A stretch of 64,000 bases of DNA from LMUY01 sp965199555 (GTDB lineage: Bacteria > Pseudomonadota > Alphaproteobacteria > Acetobacterales > Acetobacteraceae): contig CBDASJ010000018.1 of assembly GCA_965199555.1 (NCBI GenBank), positions 25,394 to 89,393 of the forward strand, in the 5' to 3' direction. How positions within the stretch are numbered: the first letter of the stretch is position 1; every line of letters begins with the position of its first letter. A model generated the notes under the pieces. That model was not told the origin of the DNA. It saw only the letters and a program-made list of their open reading frames with translations, and searched no databases. The position numbers and the translations under genes are program-made. This document shows positions 25,860 to 34,593 of this stretch, piece by piece.

Positions 25860-27884
25860 ATGCGCCTGTTGCTCACGGCCCTGGCTGCCGAATTGGCCCT
25901 CGCCCTGCCCGCCGGCGCGGCGGAACTGGCGCTCAAGCACGTGATGCTGTCCTCCGCCGGCGTCGGTTACTTCGAATACGAGGCGGCGGTGGACGGCCCG
26001 GTGACGCTCGGCCTGGACGTGAAGCTGGAGCAGGTGGACGACGTGCTGAAATCGCTCGTCGTGTTCGACGACGCGGGCGGGGTTGGCGGCATCGAGCTGC
26101 CGGGCCGCGACCAAAGCCACAGCGCGTTCGGCGACGTGCCGTTCGGGCCGGAAGGCCTGGCGTCGCCCCTGGCCTTCCTCAACAGCCTGCAAGGCGTCGA
26201 CGTCACGGTGGACGGGCCGCGCCCGATGGCCGGGCGGATCCTGCATGCCGAAACCGTGCATGTGCCGGTGCCCGGCGGCGCGCCCGGCCCGGCGCAGGAC
26301 CGCACCCGGGTCAGCCTGCTGACGGCGGACGGCCTCAAGCAATTCGTGCTGGAGGACAGCGACGCCGTCCAGGTGGCCGACCCCGGGTTGCGGGAGCGGA
26401 TCGCCCGCGCGCTGGCGGCGTCCCGCCACGAGAGTGCCCGCGACGCGCGCCACATCACCATCCGCAGCACCGGCAGCGGGCCGCGCACCATCCGGGTCAG
26501 CTTTGTCGCCGCCGCCCCGTTGTGGAAGGCGTCCTATCGGCTGGTGCTCCCGCCGCCGGACGCCGATCCGGCGACCGCGAAGGCACGGTTGCAGGGCTGG
26601 GCGACGTTGGAGAACGACTCGAACAACGACTGGTCCGGCGTGTCGCTGTCGGTGCAGTACGGCAACCCGGTCACGTTCCACCAGGCGATCTATCGCAGCT
26701 ATTTCGTGACGCGGCCGGAGGTGCCGGTGGAGGTGCTCGGCCGGCTGCTGCCGGATGTCGACACACGGTCGCGCAGCAGCGACGGGGTGGCAGACACCCT
26801 GCCCATGCCAGCCCCGACCGTGGCGCCGCCGCCGCCACCGGCTCCGGCCGCCGTGGCGGGGCTCATGAAGGTGCGGCCACCGGCGGGGGCAATGGCGGTC
26901 GCCGCCGAACCGGTGGCCGCGCAGGAGGGGGCGGAGGAAACGGTGTTCACCATCCCGACCCCGATCACCCTGGCCGCAGGCCACACCGCGTCCGTGCCGA
27001 TCCTGGACAGCGCGGTTCCGTCCAGCCGGGTGTCGCTCGCGGTGGCGGACCAGGCGCATCCGCTGTCGGCGATCCGCCTGGCCAACGACAGCAAGGCCAG
27101 CCTGCCGGCCGGCGTGCTGACGCTGTATGACGCCGCGGGTGACGCCCCCTATGCCGGCGACGCGCGACTGGGCGGGGTACCCGTCGGCGAAAGCCGGCTC
27201 ATCGCGTTCGCGCAAGACCTGCGCAGCGGCGTGGAATGGCGGCACGAGGACAGCGTGACGCTGGCCTCCCTGTCCGCCGCCAACGGCGTGCTGACGGTGG
27301 ACCGCCGCACCCGCCACCTCACCCACGTGACCCTCACCGCACCGGCGCAGGACCGCCGGCAGGTCCTGGTGGAGGTCGCCAAGGACGCCGGCAGCACGAT
27401 CGCCCGCGATTTCGCCCAGCCGAAGGAGGAAACCGCGACGGCCTGGCGCTTCCCCGTCAGCCTGCAAGCGGGCGAAACAAGGCAGCTCACCTACGCCGTG
27501 GACCAGCACGAGCGGGACGCCATCACCCTGGTCGACGACGACAGCGACGCGGTGGCGGCCGTGCTCAACCTACAAGGCGCCAGCCCCGCCGCCCGGGCCG
27601 CGCTGCAACACATCGCCGACCTGCGCGCCGCGGAAGCCGCCCGGTCTACGGACCGCGACCAGCTCGCCAGCCAGCGGGACGCGGTGGACAAGGACGAGGA
27701 GCGCCTGCGTGCCAACCTGGGCGCGGTGCAGCCGGGCGATGCGTTGCGCACCCGGCTGGTGCGGCAGTTGGACGCGGACGAAACGAAGCACGGCCAGTTC
27801 GACGCATCCGTCGATGCCGCCGAGGCCGCCGTGGCGAAGGCGCACCAGGCCCTGGTGGACGCGATCGCGGCGCTGCGGATCTGA
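25860..27884 (+). CDS. Exported DUF4139-domain protein with C-terminal coiled coil
   Basis: 674 residues. Signal peptide from ATG 25860 (MRLLLTALAAE to AGAAE). The central part resembles DUF4139: FVAAAPLWKASYRLVLP, then a WATLENDSNNDWSGVSLSV block and a later PKEETATAWRFPV segment. A proline-rich spacer lies at about 319-330. The last about 95 residues are highly charged and alanine-rich and predict a coiled coil (LRAAEAARSTDRDQLASQR). No enzymatic motif. Family function is not established; an envelope or periplasmic scaffold role is a guess. Convergent with the NTF2-like gene 12 bases downstream. Confidence 0.75.
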   Translation: MRLLLTALAAELALALPAGAAELALKHVMLSSAGVGYFEYEAAVDGPVTLGLDVKLEQVDDVLKSLVVFDDAGGVGGIELPGRDQSHSAFGDVPFGPEGLASPLAFLNSLQGVDVTVDGPRPMAGRILHAETVHVPVPGGAPGPAQDRTRVSLLTADGLKQFVLEDSDAVQVADPGLRERIARALAASRHESARDARHITIRSTGSGPRTIRVSFVAAAPLWKASYRLVLPPPDADPATAKARLQGWATLENDSNNDWSGVSLSVQYGNPVTFHQAIYRSYFVTRPEVPVEVLGRLLPDVDTRSRSSDGVADTLPMPAPTVAPPPPPAPAAVAGLMKVRPPAGAMAVAAEPVAAQEGAEETVFTIPTPITLAAGHTASVPILDSAVPSSRVSLAVADQAHPLSAIRLANDSKASLPAGVLTLYDAAGDAPYAGDARLGGVPVGESRLIAFAQDLRSGVEWRHEDSVTLASLSAANGVLTVDRRTRHLTHVTLTAPAQDRRQVLVEVAKDAGSTIARDFAQPKEETATAWRFPVSLQAGETRQLTYAVDQHERDAITLVDDDSDAVAAVLNLQGASPAARAALQHIADLRAAEAARSTDRDQLASQRDAVDKDEERLRANLGAVQPGDALRTRLVRQLDADETKHGQFDASVDAAEAAVAKAHQALVDAIAALRI

Positions 27885-27896
27885 TCCCCGGCGGGC

Positions 27897-28304
27897 TCAG
27901 CCCAACCAGGTCTCGTGCAGGTGGCGCCAGGCCGGGCTCGCGGCACCGGGCCGGTCCAGCAGCAGCGCGGAAGACAGCCGAACGGTCACCGTCGCGTCCT
28001 GCCGTTGGCGTTCGGTGTAGGTGACCAGGGCCGCGGCCGCGTCGGTGTGCCGCACGACAACGTCGCTGATCTCCATCACTAAGCCGGGGCGCGTGCCCCG
28101 CAGGGTCGGGAACGCGCCGGAAAACTGCGCAAAGGACACCAGCTTGCCGCCGGGCGTGATCATGGTGAAGGCGGGGTCGAACCGCGCCAGCACGGGCGCC
28201 GGGTCGGCGTCGCCTTCGGCGCGAAACCACGCCTGCAGCAGCCGGTGCAGCGCGTCGATCTCGCGCGCCGCCCTGTCCGCGAAGGCTGTCATGTCGGGCA
28301 TCAT
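27897..28304 (-). CDS. NTF2-like (SnoaL/DUF4440-type) small protein
   Basis: 135 residues from the ATG pair at 28304/28301, preceded by GGAGGAA at about 7 bases. Composition and pattern (DALHRLLQAWF, then FDPAFTMITPGGKLVSF and a C-terminal RLSSALLLD strand followed by LHETWLG) match the NTF2-like fold used by ketosteroid isomerase-like and polyketide-cyclase-like proteins. It is downstream of the SDR and flavin-dependent genes on the same strand, so it may act on the same substrate. Specific activity unknown. Confidence 0.65.
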   Translation of the reverse strand: MMPDMTAFADRAAREIDALHRLLQAWFRAEGDADPAPVLARFDPAFTMITPGGKLVSFAQFSGAFPTLRGTRPGLVMEISDVVVRHTDAAAALVTYTERQRQDATVTVRLSSALLLDRPGAASPAWRHLHETWLG

Positions 28305-28335
28305 ACTGGTTCCTCCGTCCGTCACCGCGCGCCAA

Positions 28336-29079
28336 TCAGCGCATGAACAGGCCGCCATTCACGTCCCACGTGGCGCCGCTGACGAACCGGGAGTCCGGCG
28401 ACGCAAGCTGCACGACGAGCTGCGCCACGAACGCCGGGTCACCCAGTTCGCCGACGGGGATCATGGTGCGGATCTGCGCCAGCCGCTCCGCCGGCACCGT
28501 GCGGTGGACGATCGGCAGGTCCAGCGGTCCGGGCGCGACCGCATTCACCGTCACCCCGTGCGGCGCCAGCTCGCGGGCGAACACCTTGGTCAGGGTGATG
28601 ATCCCGCCCTTGGACGCGGCGTAGTGCGCGCCGGTGCCGGTGCCGCCATTCTGCCCGGCTAGCGACGCCATGTTGACGATGCGGCCGTAGCCACGCTCGC
28701 GGAAATGCGTGCCGAACACCTGGCAGCCGAAGAACACCCCGCGCAGATTGACCGCGATCACGTCGTCGAACTCGTCCGGCGAGATCTCCATCACCGGCTT
28801 GGCCACGGTCACCGCCGCGTTGTTGACCAGCCCGGCGACGCCACCCCAGCGCGCCACCAACGCCTCCAGCAAGTCTTGGAAACCGGCTTTCTCCCGCACG
28901 TCCAACTGGGCGGCCATGGCCGTCTCGCCAGCGGGGTCGAGGCCGCTGGCGACCGCTTGCGCCGCCGCCGCGTCGATGTCGGCCACCGCCACGCGCCAGC
29001 CCGCCGCATGCAGCGCGGCCGCGATCGCGGCGCCCAGCCCATTGCCGCCGCCGGTGACGACCGCGACAGCGCCGGTCAC
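28336..29079 (-). CDS. Short-chain dehydrogenase/reductase (SDR)
   Basis: 247 residues from the GTG at 29079, which overlaps the preceding stop as GTGA. Classical SDR features: TGGGNGLG cofactor loop near residues 9-16, NNAAV, the catalytic Ser in MASLAGQNGG, the Y-x-x-x-K pair in HYAASKGG, and a PG motif (VAPGPLDLP). 3-Oxoacyl reductase-like in overall form. Partner of the flavin enzyme upstream. Substrate unknown. Confidence 0.9.
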   Translation of the reverse strand: MTGAVAVVTGGGNGLGAAIAAALHAAGWRVAVADIDAAAAQAVASGLDPAGETAMAAQLDVREKAGFQDLLEALVARWGGVAGLVNNAAVTVAKPVMEISPDEFDDVIAVNLRGVFFGCQVFGTHFRERGYGRIVNMASLAGQNGGTGTGAHYAASKGGIITLTKVFARELAPHGVTVNAVAPGPLDLPIVHRTVPAERLAQIRTMIPVGELGDPAFVAQLVVQLASPDSRFVSGATWDVNGGLFMR

Positions 29080-30248
29080 TCCGTGAAGCCCGGCGCCGAC
29101 TTCAGCCCCAGCAGGGCCTGGCCGGCACTTTGCAGCGTGCCCTCGTTCAGGAAGGCGTGCTGCGCCACCACCAGGCTGTCGCACATGGCCCGCGACAGGC
29201 TGTGCCCGATGGTCAGCGCACCCGTTCCGGCCAGGCCGCACGCCACCCGTGACACCGCGGCACCGGTGCGCGCGGCGTGGGTCGAGGCGAGCCGCAACAG
29301 CGCCACGGCTTTCGGCGCCGGCCGCGACCCGGCCAGCACGGTGTCCCACACCGCTTCCGTCGCGTCGTAGAAAAAGCCCCGGGCGGAGCGCAGTTCCGCT
29401 TCCGCCTTGGCCAGCTCGCTTTGGAAATACGGCCGTTCGGCGAAGCTCGCGCCGCCGGTGATGGACACGCGGCCGACCGCCATGGCGGCTAGATCGGTCA
29501 GCGCCGCGCGCGCGATGCCCAACCCCACCACGGCGAGCACCTGCGCCGCCAGCGCGAGCACCGGGTAGCGGTAGGTGGTGGCGTCCACCGAGGCGGGGGC
29601 GCCGCGGGCAAACGTCCATTCCTCCGGCACGAACACGTCCTGCAGCACCAGGTCGTGGCTGCCGGTGCCTTGCAGGCCGATCACCTCCCAGTTCGGTGCG
29701 ACCGTGGCATTTTGCGCCGGCATCACCGCGAAGCGCGGCAGCCCGCTGGCCTGCCCGTCGCTGGTCAGGATGCCGACGCCCACCACATCGGCCCCGGTGC
29801 AGCCGCTGGCGAACTTCCAGCGCCCGGACACCCGGAAGCCGCCGGGCACCCGCTCGGCCGGCTGCACTGGGAACAGGCCGCCGGCGAAGATCACGTCCGG
29901 CCCGTTCGCGTACAGCGCCCGCAAGGTCGGCTCCGGCAACGCGGCGAGGTAGGTGGCGGACGCGCCGAAGCTCGCCACCCAGGCCGTGGAGCCGTCGGCT
30001 TCCGCGATCAACTCGATCAGGCGGCAGAAATCGCCGGGGCTCCGCTCGTCGCCGCCGAACTGCCGCCCGACCATGGCGCGGTAGACGCCGAGGGCGCGCA
30101 ACTGCTCGACGATGTCGCGGCTGACCTGCCGCTCGGCCATGAAGCTTTCGCGGCCGGCGCGGACCGCCGCCAGCAGGGCTGCCATCCGGTCGTCCGGCGT
30201 CGTCAGGTATGGGGCATCCGGCGGGGCCGGGTTGGCTGTGTAGTTCAC
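29076..30248 (-). CDS. Acyl-CoA dehydrogenase-fold flavoprotein (HsaA/DszC-type monooxygenase-like)
   Basis: 390 residues from the GTG at 30248 with GGAGG 8 bases upstream. The N-terminus has the acyl-CoA dehydrogenase helical domain (YRAMVGRQFGGDERSPGDF) and the middle domain WKFASGCTGAD. The C-terminal part (about 230-370) fits the Acyl-CoA_dh_2 domain of two-component flavin monooxygenases rather than beta-oxidation enzymes. Coupled to the SDR by a 4-base overlap. A separate flavin reductase is expected but is not in this window. Possible role: hydroxylation of an aromatic or sulfur compound. Confidence 0.85.
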   Translation of the reverse strand: MNYTANPAPPDAPYLTTPDDRMAALLAAVRAGRESFMAERQVSRDIVEQLRALGVYRAMVGRQFGGDERSPGDFCRLIELIAEADGSTAWVASFGASATYLAALPEPTLRALYANGPDVIFAGGLFPVQPAERVPGGFRVSGRWKFASGCTGADVVGVGILTSDGQASGLPRFAVMPAQNATVAPNWEVIGLQGTGSHDLVLQDVFVPEEWTFARGAPASVDATTYRYPVLALAAQVLAVVGLGIARAALTDLAAMAVGRVSITGGASFAERPYFQSELAKAEAELRSARGFFYDATEAVWDTVLAGSRPAPKAVALLRLASTHAARTGAAVSRVACGLAGTGALTIGHSLSRAMCDSLVVAQHAFLNEGTLQSAGQALLGLKSAPGFTE

Positions 30249-30279
30249 GGTGAAACCTCCGCCCCGACTGCGGTCCGAC

Positions 30280-31104
30280 TCAGCCCCGGTTCGCGCGGTT
30301 TGTCCACCGTCCCGTGCCGCGGGCAGCCTGCCAGCCCAGCGCAAGCAGGTACACCGCCGAGCTCAGCCCCGTGATCCAGAAGCTGGTGGGCCAATCCGTG
30401 TAGAACGCCAGCGTCAGGCCGAGCCACGCTTCCGCCAGGGCCAACCCGGCCGCGAGCAGCACGCCGGCCGCCACGCCCCCCGTCAGCCGTTGCGCGGCGG
30501 CGGCGGGGCCGACCATCAGGGTGAACACCAGCAGCACCCCCACGATCTGCGCGCATTCCGCCGTGGCAAGCGCCACGATCGCCAGGAACAGCACCGAATA
30601 CAGCCGCAGCGACACGCCCTTGGCTTCGGCCAGGTCGGGTTGCAGGCTGGCGAACAGCAGCGGGCGGGAGATCACGGCCAGCCCGGCCAGGCTGACCACA
30701 CCCAGCCCCAGCAGCGCCCACACCGTGTCCGGGTCCACCCCCAGCACGTTGCCGAACAGCAGCGCCGTCGCCTGCGTCGCGAACGCGGTGTAGAAATGCA
30801 GGAACAGCAATCCAAGGCCGAGCGACATGGCCAGCACGATGCCGATCGCCACGTCGCGCTGCGCCAGCCGCTCCCCCAGCAGCCCCATGCCCACCCCGCC
30901 CGCCACCGTGACCAGCACCAGCCCCCAGAGCGGCGACGTGCCGATCAGCACCGCCGCGGTCGCCCCGGTGAAGCCGACATGGGCCAGCGCGTGCCCGGCG
31001 AAGGTCTGCGCGCGCAGCACCAGGAAGTAGCCGACCGCCCCCGCCACCACCGCCACGATCGTGGCGGCGGCAAAGGCGTTCTGCATGAAGTCGTACTCAA
31101 GCAT
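30280..31104 (-). CDS. znuB: Zinc ABC transporter permease
   Basis: 274 residues, ABC-3 family inner-membrane permease with about eight helices. It includes GYFLVLRAQTFAGHALAHVGFTG, the family's conserved loop, and MVGPAAAAQRL. The start overlaps the ATPase gene end by 8 bases, so the two are one unit. Zinc is preferred over manganese because a Zur-type regulator and a metal binding-protein gene lie 5-7 kb away and candidate shared operators exist. Confidence 0.9.
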   Translation of the reverse strand: MLEYDFMQNAFAAATIVAVVAGAVGYFLVLRAQTFAGHALAHVGFTGATAAVLIGTSPLWGLVLVTVAGGVGMGLLGERLAQRDVAIGIVLAMSLGLGLLFLHFYTAFATQATALLFGNVLGVDPDTVWALLGLGVVSLAGLAVISRPLLFASLQPDLAEAKGVSLRLYSVLFLAIVALATAECAQIVGVLLVFTLMVGPAAAAQRLTGGVAAGVLLAAGLALAEAWLGLTLAFYTDWPTSFWITGLSSAVYLLALGWQAARGTGRWTNRANRG

Positions 31105-31897
31105 GGGCCGGCCCCGGATGCGGCTCGTACTCCACGGCTCCCTGGCCGGACATGACGAAGATGCGGCCGTTCACGTGCACCACCTCGATGGCGGAGCCGT
31201 ACAGGCGTGACAGCACCGGGCCGGTGATCACCTCGTCCACCGTGCCGAGCGCCGCCCCACCGCCACCGAGGTACAGCACCCGGTCCAGCGCCCCCAGCAG
31301 AGGGTTGAGCTCGTGCGAGCTGAACAGCACGGCGATGCCGAGCTCGGTTTGCAGCGACTTCGCCAAGGTCACGATGGCGTGCTGGTGGTTCGGGTCGAGG
31401 CTGATCAGCGGCTCGTCCAGCAGCAGCAGGTCCGGACGCCCCACCAGCGCCTGCGCCAACAGGAGCCGCTGGCGTTCCCCGCCGGAGGTTTCCGCCAACG
31501 GCCGGCGCGCCAGTTCGCCCGCACCCACCAGGGCCAGCGCGCGGGACACCTCCGCCGCACCGGCGCGGCCCGGCATCGGCAGCCCTAGCCTGTGGCCGTT
31601 GACCACGCCGGCCACGAAGTTCCAGCCGCTCAGCCGCGCATGGGCGTGGCTGTCGCGGCGCTGCGGCATGTAGCCGACCCGCGGATTGCCCCGGCCGGCC
31701 GGCCGGCCCAGCACGTGCACGCTGCCGCTTGCGGGCCGAAGCAGGCCGAGCACGGCGCGCATGAAGGTGGTCTTGCCCGCGCCGTTCGGCCCCAGCACGC
31801 CGACGAACTCGCCTTGGCGGATGGCCAGGCTGACGTCGGACAGCACCGTGCGACCGGCCAGTTCGACGCTGACGCCACGGAACTCGATCGCGTTCAC
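31097..31897 (-). CDS. znuC: Zinc ABC transporter ATP-binding protein
   Basis: 266 residues. Walker A GPNGAGKT, signature TSGGERQR, Walker B LLLLDEPLISLDP and H-loop FSSHELNP are intact. The best start is the GTG at 31897 (VNAIEFRGVSV), since the ABC domain begins right there, although no clear ribosome site precedes it; upstream in-frame codons give a non-conserved extension. Energises the ZnuB channel. The promoter region toward 32096 contains a candidate Zur half-site. Confidence 0.88.
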   Translation of the reverse strand: MNAIEFRGVSVELAGRTVLSDVSLAIRQGEFVGVLGPNGAGKTTFMRAVLGLLRPASGSVHVLGRPAGRGNPRVGYMPQRRDSHAHARLSGWNFVAGVVNGHRLGLPMPGRAGAAEVSRALALVGAGELARRPLAETSGGERQRLLLAQALVGRPDLLLLDEPLISLDPNHQHAIVTLAKSLQTELGIAVLFSSHELNPLLGALDRVLYLGGGGAALGTVDEVITGPVLSRLYGSAIEVVHVNGRIFVMSGQGAVEYEPHPGPAHA

Positions 31898-31999
31898 GGG
31901 GGGAACGCTGGCCCCACGGCCGCAAGCATCGGTGGGGCAAGCCTGTGCAAGCGTCGTTTGCCTTTCCAGACCAGCTTCGGCCGCATCGCAGGGGCGCCG

Positions 32000-32013
32000 T
32001 TGATATAACGTAG
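32000..32013. promoter_or_regulatory. Candidate Zur operator upstream of znuCB
   Basis: TTGATATAACGTAG, read on the minus strand as CTACGTTATATCAA, lies about 103 bases upstream of the znuC start. The 11-base core ACGTTATATCA recurs exactly at 37701-37711, ahead of the TonB receptor. The GTTATA half resembles proteobacterial Zur boxes. Not a perfect palindrome; assignment is inference. Confidence 0.45.
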
Positions 32014-32096
32014 CGCTGACCGGCGCAACCCGTGCGCCCGGTGGCCCGGAACGGTGGTGTTGCCCGCGGCGTTGCTGCGGCGAAGTAGGAGAGATC

Positions 32097-32420
32097 ATGC
32101 GCATCCTGATGCCCATCCTCGGCGCCGCCATCGCGGTGGCCGGTATCGACAAGCTGGCCGGCCAACGCGGCTACACGCGGCTGTTCCACCATCTCGGCTG
32201 GTCGGACAACGCGAAGCGGGCCGTCGCCGGGGCGGAAACGCTGGGCGGCGCGCTGATGGTGCTGCCGGCCACGCGGCGCCTGGGCGGCGCGGCCGTCGCG
32301 GCGGTCTCAACCCTCATGCTGGTCAGCGAAGTGCGGCACGACGACGTCCGGCTGGTGGCTCCCCGCGGCCTGGTCCTGCTGGCCGGGCTGGTGGCGCTGC
32401 TGGCGTCGCCGCGGAACTAG
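32097..32420 (+). CDS. DoxX-like small membrane protein
   Basis: 107 residues with four predicted membrane segments and the DoxX-like order. An early KLAG motif appears (IDKLAGQRGYTRLFHHLGW), then an A-E-x-x-G-G-A turn (GAETLGGALMVLP). ATG 32097 has AGGAGAG upstream. Divergent from znuC and immediately ahead of the two-component genes, about 50 bases away. Function of this family is unsettled. Confidence 0.7.
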   Translation: MRILMPILGAAIAVAGIDKLAGQRGYTRLFHHLGWSDNAKRAVAGAETLGGALMVLPATRRLGGAAVAAVSTLMLVSEVRHDDVRLVAPRGLVLLAGLVALLASPRN

Positions 32421-32470
32421 CAGCGGGTCCGGCCTGATCTGGCACCCCGGGGTCGGGCGGAGGCGGGGCA

Positions 32471-33154
32471 ATGCGCGTGCTGGTCATTGAGGACGATCCC
32501 GCGACGGCCGACTACATCGCGGGCGGCCTGACGGAGGAAGGCCACACCACCGAGACGGCGCGCACCGGCAAGGACGGCCTGTTCCTTGCCATGTCGGAGC
32601 CGTTCGACGTGATCGTGACCGACCGCATGCTGCCGGCGCCGGACGGGCTGGCGATCATCCGCGCGCTGCGTGCCTCGGCCGTCACCACGCCTGTGCTGGT
32701 CCTTACTGCGCTGGGGGAGGTGGAGCGCCGCGTGGAGGGGCTGGATGCCGGCGCCGACGACTACCTGGCCAAGCCCTTCGCGTTTTCGGAGCTGTATGCC
32801 CGCGTGCGCGCCCTGGCACGCCGGGCCGCCCCGTCCGAAGCGGAGCAGACCGAGCTGGTGGTTGGCGGGCTGCGCATGGACCTGCTCCGCCGCAGCGTCA
32901 CGCGCGACGGGGCCGCGGTCGACCTGCTGCCCACGGAGTGGCGGCTGCTGGAATACATGATGCGCCGGCCCGGCCAGGTGCTCACCCGCACCATGCTGCT
33001 GGAACGGGTATGGGATTTCGCGTTCGACCCGACCACCAACGTGGTGGACGTCCATGTCAGCCGCCTGCGCCGCAAGGTGGAGGCGCCGAACGGCCCGCCG
33101 CTGATCCGCACCGTGCGCGGGGCCGGCTACGTGCTTGATGCCCGCCCGGCCTGA
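32471..33154 (+). CDS. OmpR-family response regulator
   Basis: 227 residues. Receiver domain at 1-115 with acidic pocket E7-D8-D9, phospho-acceptor D51 (VIVTDRMLP) and conserved Lys in LAKPF. The C-terminal winged helix at about 125-222 has the PTEWRLLEYMM and VDVHVSRLRRKVE signatures. Its 3' end overlaps the kinase gene by 17 bases. Direct targets unknown; the DegP-type protease gene lies just downstream of the kinase and is an obvious candidate. Confidence 0.92.
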   Translation: MRVLVIEDDPATADYIAGGLTEEGHTTETARTGKDGLFLAMSEPFDVIVTDRMLPAPDGLAIIRALRASAVTTPVLVLTALGEVERRVEGLDAGADDYLAKPFAFSELYARVRALARRAAPSEAEQTELVVGGLRMDLLRRSVTRDGAAVDLLPTEWRLLEYMMRRPGQVLTRTMLLERVWDFAFDPTTNVVDVHVSRLRRKVEAPNGPPLIRTVRGAGYVLDARPA

Positions 33155-34472
33155 CACGGCGTCGCCGTTGCTGCGCAGCTTCGCCCTGCGGACGGCCTTG
33201 GCCTTCGCCGGCGCGGCCTTGCTGCTGTCGCTGCTCGGCGCTGGCTGGGGCTGGATGCGGGCCGAGGTGGCGTTACGCCAGGAACTCGACCTGCTGCTGG
33301 CCGGCGAGGCGGAAGGGCTGATCCGCGACTACCAGGCCATCGGCCCCGAGGTGCTGCTGGACGCCGCACGGGTTTCGGCGCGGCGGGACGCCCTGCTGCT
33401 GGTGCTGGTGCAGACCCCCGACGGGCAGGCGCTCGCCGGGCGGATCGCGGGGGCGCCGACGGCGCTGCGCGGGTTCGTCACGTTGCGCACGCCGGGCGAG
33501 CCGGCGCTGCGGGCGTTGGGCGCGCTGCTACCGGGCGGCCTCAACCTCATTGTCGCGGCCCGGCTGTCCGCAGCGGAGGATGCCGCGCGCGCCCTGGCCT
33601 GGACCCCGCTGGCCGCCGCCGGGGGCGCCGGCGCGCTCGCCCTGCTGCTCGGCTTCGTGGCCGCGCGGGCGTTGGAGCGCCGGCTGGCCTCCGTGTCCAC
33701 GGTCGCCCGCCTGGTCACCGCGGGCGACCTGTCCCACCGCCTGCCGCAATCCGGCCGCGGCGACGAGTTCGACCGGCTGGTGGCGACGGTGAACGGCATG
33801 CTGGAACGCATCGAGGCGCTGATGGCGGCGCAGCGCCAGGTGACGGACGACATCGCCCACGACCTGCGCGGCCCGTTGCAGCGCCTGCGCCAGACCCTGG
33901 AAGGGGCGCTGCCGAACGCGGGCGACGGCTCGGTGCTGGCGGCAGCGATCGCCGAGCTGGACGGCGTGCTCGAAACCTTCGCCGCTCTGCTGCGGATCGC
34001 CCGCGCCGAAGCGGGGGCGGGGGCGCGGCAGGACCTCGACTTGTCGGCTCTGGTGGCCGCGGTGGCGGACGCCTACGCCGCCGTGGCCGAGGAAGCGGGG
34101 CGGCCGTTCACCACCGGGATCACCCCCGGCCTGCGCCTGCGCGGCGACCCGGCGTTGCTGCAACGCATGCTGGCCAACCTGCTGGACAACGCCTTGGCCC
34201 ACGGCGCCGGCGCCATCACCGTCACGCTGCGGGATGGCCCGGTGTTGACCGTGGCCGATGACGGCCCCGGCGTGCCGGCCACCGACCACGAGGTCGTGCT
34301 GCGGCGGTTCGGCCGGCTGGACCGCAGCCGCGCCACGCCCGGGACCGGGCTGGGCCTGGCGCTGGTCAAGGCGGCGGCGGAGGCGCATCAGGGCACCGTG
34401 ACCCTTGGCGCGGCCCAGCCGGATGGGACCGGACTTGCCGTGCGGGTCGAGCTATCGGCCGCGCGAGTCTGA
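33138..34472 (+). CDS. Sensor histidine kinase (EnvZ/QseC type)
   Basis: 444 residues from ATG 33138, inside the end of the response-regulator gene. Two membrane helices (about 18-38 and 156-176) bracket a periplasmic sensor region of about 115 residues. A HAMP segment follows, then the H-box (DDIAHDLRGPL), N-box (ANLLDNALAHG) and glycine boxes DDGPGVP and GTGLGLALVK. Partner of the upstream response regulator. The stimulus cannot be read; an envelope signal fits the adjacent protease. Confidence 0.92.
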   Translation: MPARPDTASPLLRSFALRTALAFAGAALLLSLLGAGWGWMRAEVALRQELDLLLAGEAEGLIRDYQAIGPEVLLDAARVSARRDALLLVLVQTPDGQALAGRIAGAPTALRGFVTLRTPGEPALRALGALLPGGLNLIVAARLSAAEDAARALAWTPLAAAGGAGALALLLGFVAARALERRLASVSTVARLVTAGDLSHRLPQSGRGDEFDRLVATVNGMLERIEALMAAQRQVTDDIAHDLRGPLQRLRQTLEGALPNAGDGSVLAAAIAELDGVLETFAALLRIARAEAGAGARQDLDLSALVAAVADAYAAVAEEAGRPFTTGITPGLRLRGDPALLQRMLANLLDNALAHGAGAITVTLRDGPVLTVADDGPGVPATDHEVVLRRFGRLDRSRATPGTGLGLALVKAAAEAHQGTVTLGAAQPDGTGLAVRVELSAARV

Positions 34473-34593
34473 CAGGATCGTCACGATCGCGCGGGGCATC
34501 GCTCCATCGGCCCGGCGGCACGGTGCGGTCATGCCAGTTGCGGTCGGCGGCCATCACGGCTTCTGCGGCGCTGGCCTTGAGGATGCTCCCACC

